NCBI GenBank assembly: GCA_003427395.1
Contig: BFEA01000143.1
Location: 2,517,392 to 2,570,539, forward strand
From: Chara braunii
Lineage: Eukaryota > Streptophyta > Charophyceae > Charales > Characeae
DNA: 53,148 nt
Direction: 5' to 3'
Positions 21,016 through 32,880 of the stretch are shown here, in pieces. Position 1 is the first letter of the stretch, and the number at the start of each line of letters is the position of its first letter. The notes below the pieces were generated by a model that was not told the origin of the DNA, searched no databases, and saw only the letters and a list, made by a program, of their open reading frames with translations. The translations under genes and the position numbers were made by a program.

Positions 21016-22150
21016 TTGAGTTGTTCAGTCTGCCCAGCCAGATTAAAATCTTTAAAGTTTAAAATCACATGCGTACAGAAAGCATCTGGGCTCAAAATCC
21101 AGCACAGAGACCTACATGTGAAGACTTGGTGAAGACGAGTCGCTTAAAACAGGCCTGTAGGGACCCATTGTCAAAAAGGCCCTCAGTCTGGTAGAATATA
21201 TCAGTACATAACCTTTGGAAAGCAGTTTTAGGAAACCCCCTGGAGAGTCAGAGAAATCGGGTAGAACCCTAAGCTACCAGAGTGGCCCGGGACCACTTGC
21301 CCGGCCGGGCCAAAAAATATATATGAGTCGGTGAAAACTCCCCTCGTTTGTTGTCCTCTTCTCCCTCTCTGCCTACGGTTTACCGGGCAGCTCTGTTTGA
21401 CGATATTTTTTATTTTTATTATTATTATTATTATATTAATTTCGTAAAGAATGTTGATTTTTTAATTTTTTTTTAAGTTTGACCCTGAGGCAAGAGTTGT
21501 TCAGTTTATTTTTCTGCATAACAAATTTGCTTTTCAGATTTTTATTATTTAAATTTTAATTTATTTATTATTTAATTTTTTTTTGGTGTTGCTGGGACCT
21601 TATTTGGTCCTTGGACGGCCGGGCCACTGGGGCAAGCAAGGTGACCTGGGCAGCCCGGCTGGTGGCCTAGGTAGAACCAGCATTCCGAGAAAAGTCCATG
21701 GGTCGTAGCTTTTGGCCAGGCCCTAGGAAAACCAACAGTCCGGCTCACCTCGTGTAAGGAAGTTCAAGAGTCAAAGATTCCCCAGGGCTCCGTCTCCGAA
21801 GCATTGGCGGAATGCTCTCCACGTAAGCACTCTCCAGGGAAGCTTCTTCTGCTCCCAAGCCTTGAGAACTGTACCTCATATCTCTCCTTTTCTCTCACTC
21901 TGGTCTATGGTGGATCAGCACTTTCTACTCACTTCCACTCTCTCTCTCCCTCTGTCACTCTAGCTATGGTTCATGCTCTCTATCTGACTTCTGTTCAAGG
22001 TGCATCCCAGTGGCTGGCAGCAGCACTCAAACAAGCTCAAAAGGCAGTATGAATGCACAAGCTCGGGAAGGCCCAGATTTTGTTCCCGGATGGTTGAGAT
22101 TTCCCAATCTGCGAGGCCAAAAATTTGTCCCGGCCGGCGTGTAGTATTGT
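21016..22150. other. Anonymous sequence with AT-rich and GC-rich patches
   Basis: A relative of the 3420-4745 repeat family lies at about 21325-21395 (GAGTCGGTGAAAACTCCCCT, TGTCCTCTTCTCCCTCTCTG). An AT-rich TTA run spans 21405-21480 and 21538-21592. No gene. Confidence 0.4.
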
Positions 22151-22157
22151 ACCTTAA

Positions 22158-22337
22158 AAACCACCAGTACATGGGCACCGGGACCATGGATCTGACACCT
22201 CAAATTCTGGAGGCATGAAACGAAACCGGGGCCGCCGATCGAATTTGTCAACAGGGGGGCCAGCGTTTGACGTTTCGGCCTCATTTTCTTGTGGCGACAA
22301 GTTTCGGACTGCAAGGCTGGGGCCGTGTACTTGTGGT
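22158..22337. mobile_element. TTAA-flanked MITE, copy 5
   Basis: TTAA lies at 22154 and 22338. The ends AAACCACCAGTACATGG and GTGTACTTGTGGT are inverted repeats. The interior differs from the other copies. Non-coding. Confidence 0.7.
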
Positions 22338-22341
22338 TTAA

Positions 22342-23040
22342 TCAAGCAAGCACTGGAAGCTTCCGGAAACTGTTCATGAACCTTTGGATGGTGTGTGATT
22401 GCTTGCTGGCCATAGCTACCTGAAGCACAACACTCCAAAAGAAGGAGAGAAACTGCCATTCATTCTCAAGATCTCGTACCTGTGCTATACAGAGAGAATG
22501 TGGCACTGGTGTTGGTGACGTTAAGGAATGAGTGCGAAGGTCCCTGTAGCGTCACGGTGGTGCATTCTGGTCATGATTGAAGAAGGAGACTCCATGCTGC
22601 TTTAGAAGACAGGCACCGTCAACTCAATTTCGTGGCAGGCATTATCCGTTAGCCGGCCATAAGCCAGCGCCAGCGCTGTCGCCCAGGGCTGCACCACCCG
22701 AGGTTTAACGCGACTGCTTCTCTTTGGCCCCGATTAAGGCGGACCCTACACACGCTCGACACATCCCCCGACCTACCGAAATGTTTTTCCTGCGGCCCAA
22801 CCCCCACGGACCAATCCTTTTTCGTTTTCCTCCTTTTCGCTTGCCGGACCCCCGAGTCGGTTGCGAGCCCGAGCCGGGTAGGCGCTCGCTCCCCTCCACG
22901 GCGCGAGCGAGTTTTAGATTCCACGCTTTTGAACAGACAGACAATCATTTTGGCAGATGCTTGCCCCCACAAGAATTAACAAAAGAAGCCACACTTCACC
23001 GAACTGGCCCCCGAGGCGCACAACTCGGACCAAACCAACC
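22342..23040. other. Anonymous sequence
   Basis: GC content rises here. No gene family was recognised in any frame. Confidence 0.3.
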
Positions 23041-23044
23041 CACC

Positions 23045-24062
23045 CTTAAACTGACGACTGTTACCAGCTCAATGGGAGGAATGTTCGCAAGCTCTGATCA
23101 TTCAGACCTACTGACGACAGTCACTGGCTCAACGGAAGAATAGCTCGCAAGCTCCGATCTGACAGTCACGAAGGATACAAGCTCAAAGAAAGAGATGTCA
23201 GCAAGCTCATCGAAAAAAATTGCTCGCAAGCTCCGATCTGACAGTCACGAAGGATACAAGCTCAACGAAAGAAATGTTTGCAAGCTCAGATAATACAGAC
23301 TTGCTGCCGACAGTCACTGGCTCAACAGAAAAATGACTCGCAAGCACCGATCTGACAGTCACAAAGGATACAAGCTTAATCGAAAGAAATGTTTGCAAGC
23401 TCAGGTCATACGGGCTTACTGACGACAGTCACTGGCTCAACAGAAAATTTGACTCGCAAGCACCGATCTGACAGTCACGAAGGGCACAAGCTCAACTAAA
23501 GAGATGCAAGCTCAACGGAAAAAATTGCTCGCAAGCTCTGATCTGACAGTCACGAAGGATACAAGCTCAACGAAAGAGATGTTAGCAAGCTCAACGGCAA
23601 AAATTGCTCGCAAGCTCCGATCTGACAGTCACGAAGGATACAAGCTTAACGAAAGAAATGTTTGCAAGCTCAGATAATACAGACCTACTGACGACTGTCA
23701 CTGGCTCGACGGAAAAATGACTCGCAAGCACCGTTCTGACCTGTCTCTTATACACATCTAGATGTGTATAAGAGACAGGACTTACTGACGACTGTCACTG
23801 GCTCGACGGAAAAATGACTCGCAAGCACCGTTCTGACAGTCACGAAGGATACAAGCTTAACGAAAGAAGTGTTTGCAAGCTCAGATAATACAGACTTACT
23901 GATGACTGTCACTGGCTCGACGGAAAAATGACTCGCAAGCACCGTTCTGACAGTCACGAAGGATACAAGCTCAACGAAAGGAACTCTCACTGCACTGAGC
24001 TCGCGAGTTCAGATCTTTCAGACCCACTGACAACAGTCGCTGGCTCAATCGGAAAAATAGCT
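23045..24062. repeat. Satellite array, main period 114 bp
   Basis: Units contain TCTGACAGTCACGAAGGATA, CAAGCTCAACGAAAGAAATG, TTGCAAGCTCAGATAATACA and GACTGTCACTGGCTCGACGG. TTCTGACAGT at 23831 recurs at 23945, a spacing of 114; shorter partial units occur around 23460-23640. The array encodes repetitive frames on the minus strand that are not genes. It contains a sequencing adapter at 23741-23778. Confidence 0.9.
23741..23778. other. Nextera mate-pair junction adapter left in the assembly
   Basis: Two 19-base Tn5 mosaic ends lie tail to tail: CTGTCTCTTATACACATCT (23741-23759) and its exact reverse complement (23760-23778). The satellite text before it (CACCGTTCTGAC) and the text after it overlap, as expected if an untrimmed mate-pair read was used to close the repeat. 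It is not a biological transposon. Confidence 0.97.
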
Positions 24063-26950
24063 CGTGAGCCCACTCTCAAACTGTCGATTGTGGACCGTAA
24101 CTCAGGCTGCATGGGTTTCAGAGTCCTCACGAGGCCGCGCCGTGCTACAAGTCAAACCCGCTGCGACTGCAGCTTCATAGCCAAGCGTGCCCCCGAGCTT
24201 TTTGTATACACTCCGGTTCCCACCCCGAGGCTCAGTCTCGTGAACTCCACCCCCCGACTCTCTCCGGTCGATCGCCTCGACCTCCCCTTCTCCCTCCCCA
24301 TGCGACGTTCTCGGGATCTGCTTATGACGTCTACTCCCTTCTCTTTCTCTCGCTCCCTCCCTCTCTCTCTCTCTCGCTCTTTCTCTCTCTTTCTCTCTCT
24401 TTTCCTCTCTCTCTGCGGACCGCGAACGGAGTGGCCCGGGATGTGAACTAAGTCCCCCCGTTCGGATCGCGTCCGCTGAATTGTCGAAACACGGATGCAG
24501 ACGGAGGCGCCCTTTTGAGCAAGAGCTAAGTCGCGAGTCCCAAGCGCGCGCGGCGTGGCATTGAAGTACGAGGGCTCACTTTCAAACATGGGCGAAGTTG
24601 CCCTTCCGGGTCGCGAACTCTACAGTGCCCGAGTACGAAGTAGAACGAGTGGGACTTCCGAGCTCCGAATACACCTCCCCCTTGCGCAGAAGTGAGAACA
24701 CGAATGAAGGCTCCGAAGTCCCAAGCCTGAAGCATGTGTCCTGCAGCACCGAACGTGAGAACGAACTGGAATCCGAACGGAATTTGCCCTTACTGCGATG
24801 GTGAAGTACTAACGAAGCGGACTCGGCCGACCCCCGACTTCTCTCGCGCCCCCCCCTTCCTTCTCTCTTCAACCTGCCTAGCTAGCTTCTTTCTGTCGTC
24901 GACCCGATCGTGTGCTTGCCGTTTGAGCGGCCCCGCAACCTCTTCGCCCGGCTCGCAAGCTCCTCTCACCTCTTTCCGCCCCCTTAGCTCGGGCACCGGC
25001 CCGAGGTTGGTCGCCTCCGTGCGTCCCCTGGTGCGCGTGCGACTAGTGCTCAGTCATCCAGACGCCCATCCCCTCCTCGGTGCGCTCTCACGGGTGACGC
25101 CAGTCCCGCTCTCGGTCTCTCCTCGAGCGCTCCGGACCCCCGCGCTCTCCTTCCCCCTCGCTCGCGACTCTGTGAGCTTGTGCGCAAGGCTCACCCGGAA
25201 AGCGATCGGAGCGCCTGTGCACTCCTGCCCTTCGTCCGTGCGTGTATCCCCCACCCTTTTGTACCTCGTCCATCCCTTCTTTTATACTTCTCCGCCCGCC
25301 TAACTTCGATCCTCTTCTCCCCTATTTCTTCCAATCCTCCTCCTTTCTCCCTATTTCCTTTTGCTTCCACCAAATACCTTCGCCTTCCCGCCGTTTGTCC
25401 TCAAAATTTTTGGAAAATTTTTCCTTTCCCGCTCGACTGCGCCCGGATCTCCTCCCGTTGCACCTTCTTTTCCCTCCTCCCCTGCGTTGCGAGCTTTCCC
25501 GCCTACGGCAGCAGCTGTTAGAGGACTCCGTACCAGGGTCCTTTTCTGGTCCAGGTGCGTCCTTCCCGCAGCTCCCTGCCACGGAGGCGAAAATGCGCGC
25601 TCTTCTCGGGGGGATGCCAAGAAACACGTCCCCGGGGTGGCTGATCTGGCCTCTCCGCTGATCCTCCCTTCACTTCCTCGTCCAATCCCTGATCTTTAAT
25701 CGAGGTACTTGCTTCCTTCGAAGTCTCATCCTGGCGCTCCTCCCCCGGTTCGTTCCTTCCCGCCGCAGTCTTGGATCCTCGATCGCATAAACGGTTACCA
25801 AGAAAGGAGGGCGCGCGCTCCCTCTCGCAGACAGTTGCATTCTGCATTGCTGATCCTGCAACCCCCTCTCTTGGGATCTCACCTTTTCCTGCTGCTCCGA
25901 TGGCTGACACGGCTCTTCCTCTTCCTTGGGTTCATGCGACCCACCTCTGCTTTCCAGGTGGCCGCAAGCGCGATGAATCCTTAGTGCCCGTTGCTCCCCC
26001 CCACTTCGCTCAGTTGATTTCTCCCTTCGCCTCTCTATGCCCCCGGTTGGATCGTACCTGTAGGTCTTCTGATCTGCCAGCGACCTGACTTCCTCCGAAT
26101 CCTTGTTCACGCCCGGCCTCGCTCAAGCCTTTCGCCCAGCGGGGGGGTCCGACGGTCCACAGCCCCCTCTAACGGTTAGAGCAGGGAATCCCCTCCTCCA
26201 GGGGGGTGTTCAGCAATCGAGTCTCCTGCTACGGTTTTCTTCGGCGCTCCTGACGCCTCACCATGCTTCTTCGCATTCTTTAGTCTTCTTCAAGGATCTG
26301 AGGGCCCCACATTTCGTTGCTTCTTTTGACAGCCCCGGGGTCCATCTTTGTCCGCAGTGATTATCTCATGTCTTCAAGCCGAAATAGCCCCTCCGTGGCG
26401 ACCGCTTCGGAGCCGGTCTAGCTCCCATGCCGGAGGCCGGCCATCATGAGGTTGTGACCACGCTTCAGCGACCGCGGCCGCGATTGCCAGCATCTCACAG
26501 TCCCACGCTCAGACCCAGTCTCAGTCCCATGGTCCGCCTGGAAGAGCCTCATAGCCGTCGATAAGGAACACTCCATTCCACCTTGGTTCTACCGTCGTTT
26601 TATATTATTCAGCTGCCGCGGCAGAGTCGTGCCGGTCACAACAAGTGCGGCTTCTTCAAAAAACTGTTTATGACCTTCTCGGCGGTTATTCACCTAAGCC
26701 ATCCCGTACCTCTTTATTCTACCGCAGCCCCACGGTTGGGTGCGGTTTACCCCTGTCGTGTCCGATCATGGCAATCCAAGGGCCGCTCATCGTAGTCCAT
26801 CCTGGCCCTTTTCTCCGAGTTCTCCACGGCCCGTCCCAAAGCCAGCCACCGACCCCTGATTCCCTGCCTTAGACACCGAAAACCCCGATCTTTAGGAATC
26901 CGCCCGAGCCCGCTTGCGACCCTGGTTCGAACCTCTTCTCCGAATCTATT
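24063..26950. other. GC-rich, pyrimidine-biased region without recognised gene
   Basis: Long open frames occur on both strands, but their composition (Pro/Ser/Leu on plus, Arg/Glu/Gly on minus) follows the base bias. No domain, transmembrane pattern or splice-consistent exon chain was found. A CT-rich run lies at 24343-24412. Its abrupt base composition suggests an inserted repeat or an element of unknown type. Confidence 0.4.
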
Positions 26951-27680
26951 GGTGGGTTAGTACGAAGACCCGGAAACTCAGAATCACCCACAACCCTCAC
27001 AATCAGATGCATGCATACATCAAACCGACGCAAATCAGCGAAGAAGGATATGAAAATTCTTCGTTTTCAAAAAGAAAGGCCCTCGGCTGGTAGACAGCCG
27101 CCTGACAGCGCCACTGAGAGATTGGCTTGCATAGGGACATTGTGTCTGTGTGGCATGCACGGGCCTCCCACACACACGTCCTGGGTGACTCGGCCTAGAC
27201 TTTGGGTGCCCTATGCCTGTGCGCCCATGTTTGGGGCAGCCATAGGGTCATGGTTCCTTTTTTTTGGCCCTTGGTTCATTTCGTTCATACGAAATGAGTT
27301 ATTTTTTTGTTTGCAGCTTGCGTCTTCGTCTGGAAATCACAAATGTGTTGCTAAATTTCGAGTCAATTGCAGATCTGACTTGCATTCTCGCTTCCTTGCC
27401 ACTTTGAGTTGACACATATTATTTTTTTGTTTTTTGCGTGTGCTTCTGGATCTGAGGTCGAAACTTGTTTTCGATGAATGAATATTGTTATCGGGAACCT
27501 TTTACTTCCTCCTTAGGGCATCGCCACACCACTGTCGAAATGTGCAAAATGAGAATGAACTTCCCAGTAGAACACGGCCAGGTGCACCCGCCACATTTTT
27601 GTCTTTTTCACATTTCGAGAGTGGTTTGGCAACGCCCCTAGTCGATTTGTCATCAGGGTGAAAGTTTTGACCCCATGGGG
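26951..27680. other. Anonymous sequence
   Basis: No gene was recognised. T-runs occur at 27258 and 27421. Confidence 0.3.
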
Positions 27681-27684
27681 GGTT

Positions 27685-28200
27685 TGTGGAAATGTTGCCA
27701 GAGTCATTTGCATGTTTTCTCTCTCCCTCCCTCCCTCGATATTATTCTCTTCTTTCTTCTGCCACCACCGTCTTCCTGTCTTGTCTCCTTACTCCACTGC
27801 TGATGTGACATGTAAACGCTGATGTGCGTGTGGAAATGTTACCCGAATCATTGCATGTTTTCTCTCTCCCTCCCCCCCTCAATGTTATTCTCTTCTTCTT
27901 TCTTCTGTCACCACCTCCTTCCTTTCTTGTCTCCTTTCTTCTCATGTCTGATGCGCATCGGTAAGGTGCCACGTGCACATCACCGGTTACATGTCAGCAC
28001 TGCAGTGGAGTGACATGTCAGCACTGCAGTGGCACATCACCAGTGCAGAGACATGTCAGTAGATGGGTGACACATCAGCAGTGCCACATCAGCAGTTGTT
28101 TGACATGTCAGTAGTGACACATCGCCAATGACATGGCAGCAGTAGGGGCCATGTCAGCAGCACTGACAGATCAGCAGTGCCGCGCGATCATTGCCACCTC
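27685..28200 (+). repeat. Tandem duplication and ACATGTCAGCA-type minisatellite
   Basis: GGAAATGTTGCC plus TTGCATGTTTTCTCTCTCCC at 27688 recurs at 27831 (period about 143). From 27965 to 28190, words such as ACATGTCAGCA and CACATCAGCAGT repeat at irregular spacing. Confidence 0.65.
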
Positions 28201-28379
28201 AATAATCTGCAGCGTTCATCCCATAGTGAATGGCAATGCTAACAAACAACATGACCAGGGAGATGAAACAGATGTCAGTGGAGTCCACGTAGGTGATCAT
28301 GAGTGAAGGACAACAGCAGGTGTAGGCAGCACAGATGCAATGGAGTAGGCAGCCAAGGACAGGGAAAGGTTACACTCGA

Positions 28380-29057
28380 GGACAAACACCCTGACCAAGC
28401 TGGCCAGCTCGAGCACCCAATCTCCATTGACGAACTCTACAAAGCACTCAAATTTATGAAACCAAACAAACCCCCCAGAAGGGATGGGCTATCCAGAGAA
28501 CTCTGTATGGACGAATGGAAGCAAATGGGGGACCACTTGCACGCCGCCTTAATACAAGCATAGGAAAAAGAACGAGTAGGTGAGTACCTCAGTTCAGGAA
28601 TAGTTGTACAGCCAACTTCTACTTTTATTTAAGAAGAGAGACAGGACCAGCATACGTACCCATAGGCGGATCTCACTACCCATAGTAGCACATAAGATCT
28701 TTGCAAAACTATTCGCAAATAGGATAAGAGCTTGAACTATGAAGTAATGAATGTTGCCATCTGGATCAGACAGGTTTCCTTCCAGGAATCATCGATATTA
28801 GGTAACGTCATGAGTCATGACCGTACACAAATCTACAAGTACATTTAAAAAGAAAAAAGAATGAATGCGGCTATGCTGTTCTTCGATCTTGAAAAAGCAT
28901 ATGACCAGGTCACTAGGGGGATCCATTGGCTGCTTGAACCTTCCTGTTTGTTGTGGAAGGATCTGTCCCTACAGGCACTCATAACAGAAAGCTCAAAAAA
29001 TATAGCATTGATGATCTACCGACATTGTTCCTATTTGCTAATGACTTGCAAGGTTGT
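28380..29057 (+). mobile_element. LINE reverse transcriptase remnant
   Basis: ISIDELYKALKFMKPNKPP and GDHLHAAL (28420-28555) match the region before the reverse-transcriptase fingers. KKRDRTSIRTHRRISLP and KIFAKLFANRIRA follow at about 28630-28730, then AAMLFFDLEKAYDQV at 28865 (palm motif A) and FLFANDL at 29030 (motif C, normally FADD, here FAND). Stops, frameshifts and missing segments between motifs A and C make it inactive. It is interrupted by an A-rich tract and an assembly gap just downstream. Confidence 0.8.
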
Positions 29058-29264
29058 CACCCCCCGGCACTGGACCCCCACCCCCGGGGGGGCGGGGTGA
29101 AAAACGACCAAAAAAGAAATTAAAAAAAAAGAAAAAACATGGCAGGGTGCGGAGCAGCACTGCACTTCTTTTGAGCCGATGTTGGTTTTCTGCATTTTGG
29201 GGGTGCCTGGGGGTCTGGCGTGGGCGGGGCCCCAAACGTGCCTGGGTTGGTAGGTGGCGGGGGC

Positions 29265-29479
29265 NNNNNNNNNNNNNNNNNNNNNNNNNNNNNNNNNNNN
29301 NNNNNNNNNNNNNNNNNNNNNNNNNNNNNNNNNNNNNNNNNNNNNNNNNNNNNNNNNNNNNNNNNNNNNNNNNNNNNNNNNNNNNNNNNNNNNNNNNNNN
29401 NNNNNNNNNNNNNNNNNNNNNNNNNNNNNNNNNNNNNNNNNNNNNNNNNNNNNNNNNNNNNNNNNNNNNNNNNNNNNNN
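29265..29479. other. Assembly gap (N)
   Basis: 215 undetermined bases next to G/C homopolymer-rich sequence (29060-29264). Confidence 0.99.
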
Positions 29480-29559
29480 GTTTTCGAACAGTCGGCCACG
29501 AGCAGACTGACTACAACTACCCATGTCTTGTTTTCCAAGAAGCTTATTTGGGGGGTCGA

Positions 29560-29625
29560 TTGACAGGGAAGAACTACAGTTAATCCTTCCGAAGGGAAGC
29601 AATCAATGCTGTCAGAGCTCCTCGA
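29560..29625 (-). repeat. Fragment of dispersed repeat (relatives at 46405, 48690, 49216)
   Basis: On the minus strand GACAGCATTGATTGCTTCCC and GAAGGATTAACT match the copy at 49325 (ACAGCATTGATTACTTCCCT). Confidence 0.5.
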
Positions 29626-29841
29626 GCGGATCAAAGGGGCTAAGGTGTGCGACTTTGACAGGAGACGGATTAGCGGACTAGCAGTAGCCATCGTCTGCTC
29701 ATAGTCCATCTGTTCGGTTTAAGCCTTCATATAGGAAGTGCGTAATTTCGTTTCCCTTTTCTTTCTCTGACCAGCTCCACCGTTTTTTTTTAAGATCTTC
29801 CCGGCCTCTGTTTTTCAGGATTAATTAAAAAAAAAAAAACG

Positions 29842-30183
29842 AGAAGTCTCAATTTCCCTAGATTTCTGTGTTTTTTTGAAGCCCATACTACTACACTGAG
29901 TACACTCCAAGAAGGGATTCCATTTAACGAACAGGCCAAATCAATTCCTTTGTCATTAGGTCATAAAATATACAGAAAATTAGTACTAAGTATGCCTTGG
30001 GAGTGATATTTATGCTTGCAATTGGGTCAATATCACTCTTAACTTAAGGCATGGTACTACTATCTGCATATTTTATGACCTAATGGTGAAGTAATATTGT
30101 TTGTTAAATGACATTCCTTCTAGGTATGTAATATTATGGGTTCAGAAAATGCACAAAAAAAACTGGGAAAATTGGGACGTCTA
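29842..30183. mobile_element. Fold-back element with arms of about 160 bp
   Basis: The left arm (GAAGTCTCAATTTCCC, CATTTAACGAACA, CATTAGGTCATAAAATATAC) is mirrored by the right arm (GCATATTTTATGACCTAATG, TGTTTGTTAAATGACATTCC, GGGAAAATTGGGACGTC). The centre is at about 30010. AT-rich and non-coding; a MITE is likely. Confidence 0.85.
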
Positions 30184-30539
30184 ATTTTGTGCAATTAAAA
30201 CAATATGGTGTTATTAACGAAATGCTAGTCAGATGCAAGGTTTAAGTCTGGGAATCAATTCACACATCACTCCTTGGCAAAGCACAAGCCCTTGGATCAT
30301 CTATCTTGGTTATGAATACACCACCCTGATCTGGATTCCTAGTGAAGGGTTTTTAACACAGGTCCAAAGAAAGGTCCCCTCTGTACAAAATGTTGAGGTC
30401 GGTGAGACAGGTGGACCCCCTGGCAGCACCAATTTTTTTATTATGATATGGAGGCGATAGTGTCGTTCTTAAGAAAAGATCTGACTATCAAGTGAGAGTG
30501 ACACGTACACCCAGGAAGTCTAGATGGACATACAACCGC

Positions 30540-31250
30540 CATACCTAGAACCGTTTTTTTTTGTGGACGATGTAATAGTTCTAATCAGAGCATCTGACTC
30601 CTCCATTTAAGCGCTACCCAGAGCATGTCAGCATTCTAGTTAGAATATGAAATGACAATCAATTGGGCTAAAATGGTAGGATGGTGGCTAACAGACCCTC
30701 GACATCTACCCCCTTCCCGCTTCCCCCCAACGAGGCATTGGAAGGAATGCATTAGGTGGATGGAACCAAACCTCCAAGGTTTTGGGGAATTAAAACACTT
30801 GAGGACCCTAGAAATCCTTGCTAAAATGGTAACCAAGCTACGCGCCTAGCCATCTCCTTATGTCGTTCAGTCATTTTACAATCGAGTTCATTATCCTCAG
30901 CTTTCTAGTTAGCATATGAAATGACAATCAATTGGGCTAAAATAGTAGGATGGTGGCTAACAGACCCTCAACATCTAACCCCTGCCCGCTTCCCCCCAAC
31001 GAGGCGCTGGAAGGAATGCATTAGGTGGACAGAACCAAACCTCCGAGGTTTATGGGCATTAAAAAACGTGACGGCCCTCGAAATCCTTGCTAAAATGGTA
31101 TTACTAACCAAGCTACGCGTCTGGCCATCTCCTTATGTCGTTCAATCATTACACAATCGAGTTCATTATCCTCGTTTGTTTTACCACTTGAACTACGCCC
31201 TCAACAAAACGGAGGAAATGAATCACCAACATTGGGTCTTTTGTTTTTAG
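30540..31250 (+). mobile_element. LINE remnant downstream of RT motif C, with 269-bp tandem duplication
   Basis: FFVDDVIVLIRASDSSI at about 30555 is a reverse-transcriptase motif C region (F-x-DD). MTINWAKMVGWWLTDP follows at 30651 and MTINWAKIVGWWLTDP at 30921, a 269-base near-identical tandem duplication continuing through RFPPTR-WKECIRW and LEILAKMV. The wording TINWAK after motif C is typical of plant LINEs. It may belong to the same insertion as 28380-29057, but the two overlap in motif C and so are probably separate copies. Confidence 0.65.
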
Positions 31251-32551
31251 AAACAATTTGTGACCCAAGTTGACCAAGTAATCAAGAAGTCGGGTTGATA
31301 TTATAACTCTGATAGGTTTAATTTGACCGCCAAACTGATTATGTTGGGTTGAACTCTAGATCATAGATGCGCTATCTGGATGCAAGATGTTTGCTTTTCT
31401 TATAAGATAGGAATCTAACCTTACTTCAAAAGGATTTGTGTTCACTAACTTGGGGGTTTTCTTTGATTGTATTCTAGGGGAAAGGACATGAAGGTTGTTG
31501 CATAGTTAGGATCTGGTATTCTACGGTGGACAATTTCATGTGAACTTTTGGTATGGTAGTAATGTTATAATTTATGAATGGGTTGGAAACTTGGAATATA
31601 GAATTTGGCATATTTCCTAAATAGGTTAAAGGATAGAGTCCTCGACAAGAGTACAACCTTCTAGGTCATCGAAGAAATAATGAACATTGAATAAAAACAA
31701 TGGAGATTTGATAAAATTCTGACGTGACGAATGCACGACTCAACAACACAAGTTACTCTAGATACTAAAGGCAACCATTGTGGAATGCCTAAGTTCTTCA
31801 CCTATATGCGTCAATTAAACTTGTATGGCGTTAGAGGCAAAACCTTAAACAAATTAAAACCGATTTTCCACACAAAGAATGTTTGTCATTAGAAGCAATG
31901 ATACATAGTTGGCGGGTTCTCAAACAGAGGCTAAAAGACGGAATAGAGAAAGGGGTTAATTAAACGGGTTGAGTATTATTTGAAAAGAAAATATGAGATT
32001 CTCATTTCTTCAATCAACTAAAGCGCAATGTACGTTTTTGTCCAACATGATAGTTTGAAACTCATTTCAGGATGAAAGCATTAATGGAAGCGGTGAACCA
32101 TTCAGGTCGAATGGACAGAGGGCTCATAGTACCTAACTATTATGTGTTTTATCTCATCGGGTGTTTTCCTTAATGAACTTCAAGATAAACAAATTAACTT
32201 ATGAAGCTAATGGGATAAGAAGAAAAGTGAAGAATGACACTTAATAATATCTAAAATGGAAGTGAATAGCACAAGAGTGGGTGCACTTGCAGAGGGAGGG
32301 TGAACTAGGTCCTATAAGGGGATTCATAAGTTGCAACTAGGAATAAAGGTCAAAGATTTACCTACTCCTATTACGTTTGTGCTAGCAGACAAAAATGTAA
32401 TAATCATAACTCACAATGTTGTTAGTCAACTGTTATTCGCACATAGAAGGATGAGAAAAACATTTGTATAACATTTTATTCTTAGAGAAAAATAAATTAT
32501 CCTTCAATCCAATATTGGGTATGCATTGCTAAGAAGATGATGATCCCGATA
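31251..32551. other. AT-rich anonymous sequence
   Basis: Many stops in all frames. It may be a decayed 3' part of the LINE above, but no motif confirms this. Confidence 0.35.
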
Positions 32552-32880
32552 GCTGCGTAGCATCGCGTTCGCATTCGGTGACCGAACGCGAACGAGCGTC
32601 AAAACCTTCCAAACGCGAACATAAAAATACTATAAAAAAAAAAAAAAACGTTTCTCCAAAAAGTATGAAAAAAATGGTAGGTTAGGTAAAATAATAATAC
32701 AAACAACGTTTCTCTGGGATACATGTTCAAGATCTTAGCCAAACTCAACTTAAAAATGAAAAGTTAAAAAAGTTTAAAAAAAATCATCAAAAAAAATGTT
32801 CGACAGGCGTTCGGCCAAAAAACTCCCAACATGTTCGGGTGTTCGCAAAAGCCCCAAACACGTTCGCATTGCTACACAGC
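32552..32880. mobile_element. Inverted-repeat element rich in CGTTCG words
   Basis: The ends GCTGCGTAGCA and TGCTACACAGC form an imperfect 11-base terminal inverted repeat. Inside, CGAACG, GTTCGC and CGTTCG words occur many times near both ends in otherwise AT-rich sequence, with A-runs in the middle. Non-coding; a hAT-like MITE is possible, but no target duplication was found. Confidence 0.45.

Noticed and set aside
23741-23778. A Tn5/IS50-type transposon end
   Set aside because: Two mosaic ends tail to tail with no element between them are the known library adapter.
23045-24062. CRISPR array
   Set aside because: The repeats are contiguous and long with no unique spacers, and the context is eukaryotic.
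24734-26110. Several open frames over 130 codons in the GC-rich block
   Set aside because: Frames exist on both strands with composition-driven residues only; no domain was recognised.
26921-26934. GGTTCGAACC as a tRNA T-loop
   Set aside because: No acceptor stem, D-arm or A-box could be placed around it.
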